NCBI GenBank assembly: GCA_043818555.1
Contig: JBDRFP010000027.1
Coordinates: 1 to 20,220 of the forward strand
Reading direction: 5' to 3'
Source: JAUYIW01 sp043818555
GTDB lineage: Bacteria > Patescibacteriota > Patescibacteriia > UBA9934
Length of the DNA: 20,220 nt
A program made the position numbers and the translations under genes. Numbering within the stretch: position 1 is the stretch's first letter; every line of letters begins with the position of its first letter. The notes beneath the pieces are model-generated. The model made no database searches, was not told the origin of the DNA, and saw nothing but the letters and a program-made list of their open reading frames with translations. Positions 13,702 through 19,324 of this stretch are shown here, in pieces.

Positions 13702-14526
13702 ATGAAAAAAAGTCTGTCCGATCAAGAAATCGCCAAGCAGATCAGTTTTCGTCCAGAGCTCAAGGGTTTTGTAGGAGTTGAGCGTGAGTACTATTTGGCA
13801 AGCGGGGAAGACGATAAGCAAGGGAGGGCGTTTGGAGAATGGGTGCGGATGTCTATGACCGACCCGGGGATGCCAGTTCCAGAATCGCAAAAGTTCTTGG
13901 AGGGCATTGGAAATTCAAGTTGGATCTACGAGCTGTCAGCTTGCCAGGTTGAATATAGAACCAAGCCCCATGGCGACCTTACCGAGTTGCTCTACGAACT
14001 TGAAAGTAGCCTGCATCATGGCGCAGTTGTCGCTGAAAGGCTGGGCCTCCGTCTGTTCGTGTCCGAAATAGGTCCAGAGGGCATGCCTCTCGATGTGTAC
14101 CCCGATGACCGCTACACGCAGATCAAGTCAGGGCTTTCGCAAGAGAAGCTTCGCGCAGCGTGCAGGGTTACCGGCGTGCATGTACATATTGGTGTTGACT
14201 GTATGCAGGAAGCTGTTCGGGCGAATAATATTCTGGCCGGGCACATTCTGGACTTGGCGCAGATGGGCGACCATTCCAGTGGCGAGAGGCTGCGAGTTTA
14301 CAAGGGCATGGCCGAAGACTGGCGCCCGCGGATTTACGACTCGCCTGAGCATTACTATGAAACCGCTCGAGAGTGTGGGTTTGCCAAGAGAATCCGTGAC
14401 TGCTGGCACCTGGTGAGGATTAGCCGGTACGGAACTGTGGAGCTGCGCATGTTTGGAGCCACTGCAGATTCCTACGAGATCATCCGATGGGTAAAAGAGG
14501 CGCTTTCGTTCATTGGGTACAGGTAG
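13702..14526 (+). CDS. Short glutamate-cysteine-ligase family 2 (YbdK-like) carboxylate-amine ligase
   Basis: The 274-residue protein shows GCS2 (PF04107) signatures: GVEREYYL near residue 25 (metal-binding acidic pair), YELSACQVEYRTKPHGDLTEL, RVTGVHVHIGVD with the conserved His pair, and GTVELRMFGATAD near the C-terminus. These enzymes join a carboxylate to an amine using ATP. The protein is shorter than E. coli YbdK (about 370 residues) and ends soon after the last motif, so a C-terminal part is missing or reduced. Thus the true substrate cannot be inferred; glutathione synthesis should not be assumed. AAGGAG 7 nt upstream sets the start. A symmetrical terminator follows directly. Confidence 0.85.
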   Translation: MKKSLSDQEIAKQISFRPELKGFVGVEREYYLASGEDDKQGRAFGEWVRMSMTDPGMPVPESQKFLEGIGNSSWIYELSACQVEYRTKPHGDLTELLYELESSLHHGAVVAERLGLRLFVSEIGPEGMPLDVYPDDRYTQIKSGLSQEKLRAACRVTGVHVHIGVDCMQEAVRANNILAGHILDLAQMGDHSSGERLRVYKGMAEDWRPRIYDSPEHYYETARECGFAKRIRDCWHLVRISRYGTVELRMFGATADSYEIIRWVKEALSFIGYR

Positions 14527-14529
14527 CAC

Positions 14530-14559
14530 TAATCCGCTCGTAGTGAGCGGATTTATTTT
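14530..14559. terminator. Bidirectional terminator between the GCS2-type gene and greA
   Basis: AATCCGCTC, loop GTAGT, GAGCGGATT followed by TATTTT. It serves the plus-strand gene; greA converges on it from the other side. Confidence 0.85.
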
Positions 14560-15059
14560 ACCTGCAAAATTGTGTACTCGACTTTACGATCGCCGGCTTC
14601 GATCGTAACTGCGTCTCCGACTGTATGGCCAAGCAGCGCAGACCCTAGCGGGGAAGTGTGCGATATTCTGCCTTGCGACGGGTTTGTTTCTCGTTCGCCA
14701 ACTATTTGATATTCAATCTCAGAATTGTTTAGTTTGAGTTTTACAGTTGACCCGATTCTAACTTTTCCGTCAGCACTAGCGCTTTCGTCGATCGGTATGG
14801 CGTTCCTAAGCTGGTCTTCGATCACTAAAATCCGCGAATGAATCTTGCGGAGCGTGTGCTTGGCAATTTGGTACGCCGCATTTTCGCTTAGGTCTCCCAT
14901 CTCTGCGGTTCTCCGCACTTCTTCCGCGGCTGTGGGGATTTGCTGTTTTAACCGTTCAAGATCGACTTTAAGCCGTTTGATTTTTCCAACAGTCAAAAAA
15001 TTGTCAGTCTTTTTTAAAAGCCGACGGTCTTCTTCTCCTTTTCGTTTTGGTATTTGCAT
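14553..15059 (-). CDS. greA: Transcription elongation factor GreA/GreB family
   Basis: The 168-residue protein contains the N-terminal coiled coil with the Gre signature RRTAEMGDLSENAAYQIAKH and acidic tip, and a C-terminal FKBP-like domain with YQIVGERETNPSQGRISHTSPLGSALLGHTVGD. It rescues backtracked RNA polymerase by stimulating transcript cleavage. It has about 20 extra basic residues at the N-terminus (MQIPKRKGEEDRRLLKK). A minus-strand TGC-TACACT extended -10 (15078-15070) lies only about 10 nt before the ATG, so the mRNA is nearly leaderless. Confidence 0.93.
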   Translation of the reverse strand: MQIPKRKGEEDRRLLKKTDNFLTVGKIKRLKVDLERLKQQIPTAAEEVRRTAEMGDLSENAAYQIAKHTLRKIHSRILVIEDQLRNAIPIDESASADGKVRIGSTVKLKLNNSEIEYQIVGERETNPSQGRISHTSPLGSALLGHTVGDAVTIEAGDRKVEYTILQVK

Positions 15060-15069
15060 AGTAATTCAA

Positions 15070-15078
15070 AGTGTAGCA
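15070..15078 (-). promoter_or_regulatory. Extended -10 promoter of greA
   Basis: Minus strand TGC-TACACT, 10 nt before the ATG at 15059; the -35 is poor. Confidence 0.6.
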
Positions 15079-15087
15079 GATTTTTAA

Positions 15088-15118
15088 CAAATTTAAAACC
15101 GGCGACTAGCGCCGGCGT
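15088..15118 (-). terminator. Terminator of the gene at 15122-16051
   Basis: Read on the minus strand: GCCGGCG, CTAG-containing loop, CGCCGG then TTTTAAATTT. It lies just past the stop of the upstream minus-strand gene and before the greA promoter. Confidence 0.8.
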
Positions 15119-15121
15119 AGG

Positions 15122-16051
15122 TCAGGCATCAGCCTGAGGATCCAGGATGTTGAGCGCAGACACCCAATGCTTGATGGGAATGTCCTCACCCTCCTGAATG
15201 TGTGGAGTGGCAATCCGAATCGCCTTCCTTGCCGCACTATATTCTCCCATGAGCACAGCGAGAAGTCCAAGGTTCGAGTAGAAACTGAGCGCATCGTTTG
15301 GCGATCCGAAATTGAGGTCCATTGCGACTTTCAACAGAGCCAGCGTTTCGTCTATTCCGTCAAGCTTTCGTGGGAAAGCGGAAAGGTTTTCGAACTTGGT
15401 AGCTTCAACAATCACGCCACTCATATCGAAATATGCCCAGTTGGGGTCCCTCGCCACGCCCAGGAACATTTGCTCCCAGAAGAGCAAAATGCATCGAATG
15501 GTTACGCCAAACAACTTGGTCATCACTGGGTGGAACATGAGCCACTCATGACCGGGGAGCATCTCTCGTACGCTTTGGAGGTAGCAAAGCCGTACCCTGT
15601 CCATCATGCGGAGCACTCCAGGGAAGTTGTTGACCTGTAAATACCTTGCGGCCCCCACTACGCTAATGAGCGGTTCTGCTCCTGTTTGTAGCCCAAGGTT
15701 GCATTTCTGTTCCGCGTAGTAAAGCGCGTCTACTTTGAGCAATGTAAAGTCGGCAGCCAGGTTGGTCTGGGGAGGGAAGCCGGGTAGCAGAGCGTCTAGG
15801 CGTTGCATTGTATAGTGCAAAGGGCGGATTCGAGGCCACTGTTGGAAATATGCGCCGGCCCTGTAGTTGAGTGGCATCTGGTTGAGCATGCTGATCAGCA
15901 CCAATACTTCCTTGTAGTCGAATAGAAGCTGCGGGCCCCCGGCTTGGGTTAGCGTTTCTCTCAGTCGTTCACCGTGGGCTCTTAGCGCCGCATCGTAATC
16001 TTCTTGACTGAGTACCTTGGGGTGGATGAGATTAGGGAACTTCGTTGACAT
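15122..16051 (-). CDS. Orphan helical, TPR-like protein
   Basis: The start is set at 16051 because AAGGGAG lies a few nt upstream, giving 309 residues; an ATG at 16108 in the same frame would place the start inside the promoter. The protein is predicted to be entirely helical. The C-terminal section (SFYSNLGLLAVLMGEYSAARKAIRIA) resembles a TPR hairpin, and several preceding helix pairs have a similar spacing. I do not recognise a family. TTGACC, a 17-bp spacer and TACCTT lie upstream on the minus strand at about 16108-16080, and a terminator follows the gene. Confidence 0.75.
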   Translation of the reverse strand: MSTKFPNLIHPKVLSQEDYDAALRAHGERLRETLTQAGGPQLLFDYKEVLVLISMLNQMPLNYRAGAYFQQWPRIRPLHYTMQRLDALLPGFPPQTNLAADFTLLKVDALYYAEQKCNLGLQTGAEPLISVVGAARYLQVNNFPGVLRMMDRVRLCYLQSVREMLPGHEWLMFHPVMTKLFGVTIRCILLFWEQMFLGVARDPNWAYFDMSGVIVEATKFENLSAFPRKLDGIDETLALLKVAMDLNFGSPNDALSFYSNLGLLAVLMGEYSAARKAIRIATPHIQEGEDIPIKHWVSALNILDPQADA

Positions 16052-16079
16052 GATTTCTCCCTTGAAGGTGCGCAGGTTA

Positions 16080-16108
16080 AAGGTAACAGAAAATAGCCAA
16101 TTGGTCAA
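16080..16108 (-). promoter_or_regulatory. Promoter of the TPR-like gene
   Basis: Minus strand TTGACC, 17-bp spacer, TACCTT with a TGT extension. It follows directly after the terminator of the next upstream minus-strand gene. Confidence 0.65.
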
Positions 16109-16114
16109 GAATTA

Positions 16115-16147
16115 GAAAACCGCCCGTGGCCGAAGCTACGGGCGGAG
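16115..16147 (-). terminator. Terminator of the mini-gene at 16167-16439
   Basis: Minus strand CCGCCCGT, loop, ACGGGCGG then TTTTCTAATT. It insulates the two minus-strand genes. Confidence 0.8.
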
Positions 16148-16166
16148 TGCGTTACGAACTTGACAT

Positions 16167-16439
16167 TCAGGCGGCAGGAGGACGGGGGACACCGGAGGGC
16201 GTCACCAGGGGCCACTTAGTACGCAGACCTCGAGCTAGGGTGAATATCCCATTGATCACAGGCCTTCGATTGTGTGGCACCCGCTTGTCCTTCTTCTGAC
16301 GCGGCCAGCCCCAGCTATCGACTGGAACTGGGAACCTCAGCGGTTCGCGGGTTGATGCCAAGCCCCCTGTTGGGTCAGGGCAGCCTCTCGGCTGATGATC
16401 CAACGGGGACAGTCCGCCAACTCCAAAGTAGAGTTGCAT
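16167..16439 (-). CDS. 90-residue basic Pro/Arg-rich protein of unknown function
   Basis: A strong AGGAGG ends 4 nt before the ATG, a promoter lies 122-150 nt upstream, and a terminator follows the TGA stop. The protein is rich in Pro, Arg and Gly (for example HQPRGCPDPTGGLASTREP), has no membrane segment and no recognised domain. The leader of about 120 nt has a GGCGC/GCGCC hairpin just before the ribosome binding site. Coding status rests on the expression signals rather than on homology; a structured RNA with a chance frame is the alternative. Confidence 0.55.
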   Translation of the reverse strand: MQLYFGVGGLSPLDHQPRGCPDPTGGLASTREPLRFPVPVDSWGWPRQKKDKRVPHNRRPVINGIFTLARGLRTKWPLVTPSGVPRPPAA

Positions 16440-16486
16440 GTGTCCTCCTGCCTGTGAGTGGCGCCTTCGCGCCGAGTGGAAGACTA

Positions 16487-16534
16487 CAAGGAGGAAACAT
16501 GAGTCTGATCACACTGACCGTACAGGCTTACTAG
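16487..16534 (+). other. Possible 11-residue ORF with a strong ribosome binding site, antisense to the mini-gene leader
   Basis: AAGGAGG at 16489-16495 precedes the ATG at 16499 by 3-4 nt; the ORF encodes MSLITLTVQAY and stops at 16534. No promoter for this strand was found just upstream. It could be chance or a small peptide. Confidence 0.25.
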
Positions 16535-16560
16535 AGAACACCCCCACTTAACGCACTTAT

Positions 16561-16589
16561 ATTTTAGCACAGGCGGGCTTGAAATCCAA
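16561..16589 (-). promoter_or_regulatory. Minus-strand promoter of the mini-gene
   Basis: Minus strand TTGGAT (16589-16584), 17-bp spacer, TAAAAT (16566-16561) with TGC extension. Its -35 shares base 16584 with the -35 of the divergent promoter. Confidence 0.75.
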
Positions 16590-16607
16590 TTGGTTTAGTG
16601 CTATGGT
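16579..16607 (+). promoter_or_regulatory. Plus-strand promoter of the structured leader at 16614-16971
   Basis: TTGAAA (16579-16584), 17-bp spacer, TATGGT (16602-16607) with TGC extension. The two divergent promoters overlap at their -35 elements, so polymerase can probably occupy only one at a time. Confidence 0.7.
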
Positions 16608-16613
16608 GAAAGT

Positions 16614-16971
16614 GCCATAGGGCTAGGGTACATCCCCGAACAAGTCCCGAAGCTTATCTGTTTTCCTCAAATCACTTCAAATCTTCTCGATGATACCCGT
16701 ATCACCTCAAAGATTGTTCAGAGATTTGAATAAAACATCTGTAGCTTCGGTGCAAAGCATCTCTCGGAACTGAAATAGCGAAATACAAGGCATGGAATGT
16801 TTTCAAGGAAGTGTAGCCGTAGCTACATTGACGCAGAAAACAAGGTTCCATAACGAAGTAGTTCGTTATTTCAGACCGAGAGAGACTGTTCGGGGGTGTG
16901 CCCTAACCCTAGGTCTGTCGGACAAAGCAAGGACTTTCCAAGCTAAAAGACGGGCCGTGACAGGAGATGTC
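16614..16971 (+). ncRNA. Long structured leader RNA, about 355 nt
   Basis: This leader ahead of the zinc-ribbon gene has nested stems: CCGAAGCT (about 16648)/AGCTTCGG (about 16742), enclosing TTCAAATCT/AGATTTGAA and then TGATAC/GTATCA. Then come TGTAGC/GCTACA near 16813 and ATAACGAA/TTCGTTAT near 16851. A 60-codon in-frame extension upstream of the chosen ATG exists (from 16792), but it lacks a ribosome binding site and overlaps these hairpins. I recognise no riboswitch family. Confidence 0.55.
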
Positions 16972-17250
16972 ATGACGCGAATTCGTGTCAGTGGTGCGCA
17001 GCTAAAAGAGCTGCACAATCGGGTCGGCGAGCTTATTCGCCGCGTGGTAGAAGGACCCCTCACCTTCAAGGCCACCATGGCCGCCCTGCAGAGGGTGATC
17101 AATGGTGAGTTTGAACCGAAGCCGAAGTCGGTGGAGGTCGAGACGCAGTTGTGCCAGGATCACGGTAATCGTTGTTCCATCTGTAACTACATGTTCCCGG
17201 ACGGTGACGACGTCTGTCAGAACGGCCACATGATCGGGCAGTACTACTAG
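16972..17250 (+). CDS. Small zinc-ribbon-like orphan protein
   Basis: The start at 16972 is favoured by AGGAG 5 nt upstream, giving 92 residues; an in-frame ATG at 16792 would give 152. The N-terminal half is helical and basic, and the C-terminal end contains four cysteines and a histidine (CQDHGNRCSICNYMF then CQNGH) that could bind zinc. The function is unknown. It lies behind a 355-nt structured leader and is followed by a terminator. Confidence 0.7.
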   Translation: MTRIRVSGAQLKELHNRVGELIRRVVEGPLTFKATMAALQRVINGEFEPKPKSVEVETQLCQDHGNRCSICNYMFPDGDDVCQNGHMIGQYY

Positions 17251-17261
17251 CTCGACCACTC

Positions 17262-17289
17262 GGGCGCTGGGAAACCGGCGCCTTTTTTC
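17262..17289 (+). terminator. Terminator after the zinc-ribbon gene
   Basis: GGCGCTGG, loop GAAA, CCGGCGCC then six T: a strong hairpin with a GNRA tetraloop. Confidence 0.9.
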
Positions 17290-17297
17290 ATTCTAAC

Positions 17298-17320
17298 ATT
17301 CGTGCGAATGTGCGAATGAG
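17298..17320. repeat. CATTCG/CGAATG palindromic words
   Basis: CATTCGTGCGAATG is followed by GTGCGAATGAG. It is a short dyad between the terminator and the next promoter. Confidence 0.45.
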
Positions 17321-17341
17321 AAAACATGAGCCCGTGAAGAC

Positions 17342-17368
17342 TTGTCAAAATCAACTTTATTATATAAG
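17342..17368 (+). promoter_or_regulatory. Probable promoter of the gene at 17400
   Basis: TTGTCA (17342-17347) with TATAAG (17363-17368) at a short 15-bp spacer. The -10 assignment is uncertain because the region is TA-rich. Confidence 0.45.
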
Positions 17369-17399
17369 GTTTAAAAAACGTTCTTTCAAGGAGTGAAAA

Positions 17400-17786
17400 A
17401 TGGCCAAGGGAATGGAAGGGGAAAGTAGCGTGCGCGGATGCGTGGGAAGTATCGTTGGAGCGATGATTCTTGTTGGCACAGCCCTTTACATCATCACTTT
17501 TGCGGAATGTATTCATGATCCGCATAGTCGATTTTACAACCATTACCCACAGTGCGTGCGGGATGGTGAGATCGTAGTAGTTACCATAGATGACGTCTTT
17601 CAAGACGCTGGTGATACTCCGTACACGTCCCGAGTGAAGATCGAAGAGTATAGCGACCTGTTTGGCTACAAGGTGACAAAGCTTGAGCCGATTGAGGATG
17701 GTCTCTACAACGTTACCCTGTGGGTCGACCCATATGATGAAGGGCACAAAGAAAGAAACTTTAACGTGTCTGCTTGCGTGGATTAG
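17400..17786 (+). CDS. Single-pass anchored orphan protein
   Basis: The 128-residue protein begins with a short polar segment, then one hydrophobic helix (about 13-35, VGSIVGAMILVGTALYIITF) and an outside domain with four acidic clusters and two cysteines. Strand-rich sequence (GEIVVVTIDDVF, YNVTLWVDPYD) suggests a beta domain. AAGGAG 6 nt before the ATG fixes the start. No family is recognised. Its terminator follows. Confidence 0.75.
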   Translation: MAKGMEGESSVRGCVGSIVGAMILVGTALYIITFAECIHDPHSRFYNHYPQCVRDGEIVVVTIDDVFQDAGDTPYTSRVKIEEYSDLFGYKVTKLEPIEDGLYNVTLWVDPYDEGHKERNFNVSACVD

Positions 17787-17796
17787 ACTCCCGCGC

Positions 17797-17826
17797 CACA
17801 CTCCACCCGGGGTGTTTTAAATTTGA
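17797..17826 (+). terminator. Terminator after the gene at 17400
   Basis: ACACTCC, loop ACCC, GGGGTGT then TTTAAATTT. Confidence 0.75.
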
Positions 17827-17889
17827 TCTTCCCGCAGGGATGGGGAGAGCTGGGGTCAATTAAATCATGCAATTTAACCAATCATCGAT

Positions 17890-17918
17890 TTGACAAAAAG
17901 TATTAATTCTGATATAAT
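17890..17918 (+). promoter_or_regulatory. Consensus promoter of the leader before the HD gene
   Basis: TTGACA (17890-17895), 17-bp spacer, TATAAT (17913-17918) with TGA extension: a perfect match on both elements. Confidence 0.9.
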
Positions 17919-17924
17919 TACCTT

Positions 17925-18188
17925 GTAATCATTAACAACTGCGTAGCATTGCTTGAGGCATCAAATCAAGCCATGCGCATCTCTTCTTAAAACGAAGTAG
18001 GAACCTGGGGAAGGCTGCTGGGAACCACATGTTGCGCAATGACTAACCAAAAATGGTTGGAAGACTTCACCGTTCGGGGGTATAAACCCGAAAACGCTGG
18101 ATTCTTCTAACTATTTTTTGTTGGGTAGGTCCTGCGACCGCGCCAAAGGTCGACATCGGGTGCAATTTTACTCACTAACAATATTTAT
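17925..18188 (+). ncRNA. Structured leader RNA, about 264 nt, unassigned
   Basis: Hairpins in order: GCATTGCTTGA/TCAAGCCATGC with one mismatch (about 17947-17975); CTTC/GAAG (about 17983-17997); AACCA/TGGTT (about 18046-18059); CGTTCGGG/CCCGAAAACG (about 18071-18096); CTAAC/GTTGG (about 18107-18125), with a T-rich loop; CGACC/GGTCG (about 18136-18153). No coding frame with a ribosome binding site is visible. The blocks GACGAAGTAGG-like and GGGGAAGG loosely recall the glutamine riboswitch, but the order and stems do not fit. The class is unassigned. Confidence 0.6.
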
Positions 18189-19016
18189 ATGAACAACACA
18201 AACGAAAACACCTACATAATTTACATCGACGACGTATTCCATATGTTTGAACCAGAAGAATACAGAAGGGAATTTGGTAAAACATTTGATTCATACGAAG
18301 AAGCGGTGGTTGTGTGCAAAAAACTTATGGATGCATTTATTGAAGATTATGGTTCTGATTTAAGTACTCTCGGTTCCGCTTATCGTCATTATGGAATAGA
18401 TCCATGGATTTTTCCAGATAGTAAAATAAACCACTTTTCTTCACGCGATTATTATAATAGTCAAGTTAACGAATTATATAAACCATTAGCTACGGAATTA
18501 GTAAAAGAACGGATTATTGGAACGCGCAAAGGTTCTAGCGACCTTGCGTACAACCATTCCATACGGGTTGCGGAAATTCTTCAATCTTTCAATTTTAAAC
18601 CAGAGGTTTGCTTGGCAGGGCTATTGCACGACATTGTAGAAGATGGCAATACAACTCTAGAAGAACTTAAGAAGATTGGCTTTTCAACGAGAGTTGTAGA
18701 ACTAGTTGATTTATGTTCGCACGATTCAACTATTGAACATGGCGATTCTCGATGGGTAAAAATGATGGCCCGTCTTACCGAAACTGCCGATGCTGATACC
18801 TTTGCTATTAAACTAGCCGATGTTCTCGACAACATTCGCGGTTGCCATACCATGAAACCAGAACGCGCCTCTTTCATTTATTCCGTAAAAGCGCCATTAC
18901 TACTTTCTCTTGCTAAACCTTTGCTCGGCAACACACCACTTTGGGAGCAGTTAAAGGAAGAAATAATATCGAAGATAGTAAATTCAAAAAAAGAATTTGG
19001 GATGCAAATAAATTAG
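18189..19016 (+). CDS. RelA/SpoT-type HD hydrolase with an extra N-terminal domain
   Basis: The 275-residue protein has a (p)ppGpp-hydrolase-like HD domain from about residue 95: His123 in YNHSIRVAEIL, HD at 147-148 in LLHDIVEDGNTTLEEL, the ED pair at 151-152, and KLADVLDNIRG (Asp211, Asn215). This is the small alarmone hydrolase arrangement; no synthetase domain is present. Residues 1-90 form a separate segment (YIIYIDDVFHMFEPEEYRREF ...) of unknown role, perhaps sensory. The gene is visibly AT-richer than its neighbours, which suggests transfer. It has its own consensus promoter and long structured leader. No Shine-Dalgarno sequence is seen. Confidence 0.8.
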   Translation: MNNTNENTYIIYIDDVFHMFEPEEYRREFGKTFDSYEEAVVVCKKLMDAFIEDYGSDLSTLGSAYRHYGIDPWIFPDSKINHFSSRDYYNSQVNELYKPLATELVKERIIGTRKGSSDLAYNHSIRVAEILQSFNFKPEVCLAGLLHDIVEDGNTTLEELKKIGFSTRVVELVDLCSHDSTIEHGDSRWVKMMARLTETADADTFAIKLADVLDNIRGCHTMKPERASFIYSVKAPLLLSLAKPLLGNTPLWEQLKEEIISKIVNSKKEFGMQIN

Positions 19017-19082
19017 CGGCCGAATTTGTCGCTAACCTAAATCGAAAAGTAATGAATTCGAAGCAAGACGATAAAGATTAAT

Positions 19083-19111
19083 TTGGGAGTTACAATAAAT
19101 TGTGCTACAAT
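19083..19111 (+). promoter_or_regulatory. Promoter of the metK riboswitch
   Basis: TTGGGA (19083-19088), 17-bp spacer, TACAAT (19106-19111) with TGC extension. Confidence 0.7.
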
Positions 19112-19123
19112 AAACCTACAATT

Positions 19124-19279
19124 GAATATATCAAGAGTGTGGTGAGGGATTCGGCCCTATGATCCACCAGCAACCCACGACCAGCAAGGCCTGCCCTGAG
19201 CGAGCCACGCGAGTCGAAGGGTGCTAATTCCGACCCATCCCCCTTCGCCAAGGCTTCGGGGGACTAGTGGGGAAAGATA
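19124..19279 (+). promoter_or_regulatory. SAM-I (S-box) riboswitch
   Basis: The core blocks are in order: ATATCAAGAG, GTGGTGAGGGATTCGGCCC, TATGATCCACCAGCAACCC, then GGGTGCTAATTCCGACCC. They match the SAM-I consensus, and the gene downstream is metK. P3 contains CCCTGAGCGAG, loop CCACG and CGAGTCGAAGGG, a palindromic word often seen as an intergenic repeat. A long P4-like arm follows, and GATA at 19276-19279 can close P1 weakly. Confidence 0.9.
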
Positions 19280-19317
19280 ATCATTAAGATTCCACTCTTT
19301 TCCCCGGAGTGGTTTTT
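19266..19317 (+). terminator. Terminator/antiterminator expression platform of the SAM-I riboswitch
   Basis: Terminator: CCACTC (19292-19297), loop, GAGTGG (19307-19312), five T. The upstream AGTGGGGAAAG (19266-19276) can instead pair with CTTTTCCCC (19297-19305) or CCACT, disrupting the terminator. SAM binding is expected to switch metK off. Confidence 0.75.
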
Positions 19318-19324
19318 ATGTTTT

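Noticed and set aside
15167..15640. A 157-residue plus-strand frame inside 15122-16051
   Set aside because: The minus-strand gene has a ribosome binding site, a promoter and a terminator; the plus frame is a shadow.
16792..16971. The longer 152-residue form of the zinc-ribbon protein
   Set aside because: The ATG at 16792 has no ribosome binding site and the extra sequence coincides with RNA hairpins, while ATG 16972 has AGGAG. It is kept only as an alternative.
17247..17801. A 184-residue minus-strand frame opposite the gene at 17400
   Set aside because: The plus-strand gene has a ribosome binding site, a promoter and a terminator; the minus frame has none and overlaps two terminators.
17925..18188. 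Glutamine riboswitch before the HD gene
   Set aside because: Only short blocks (GAAGTAGG, GAAGG) resemble it; the GUUCA block and the pairing order do not fit.
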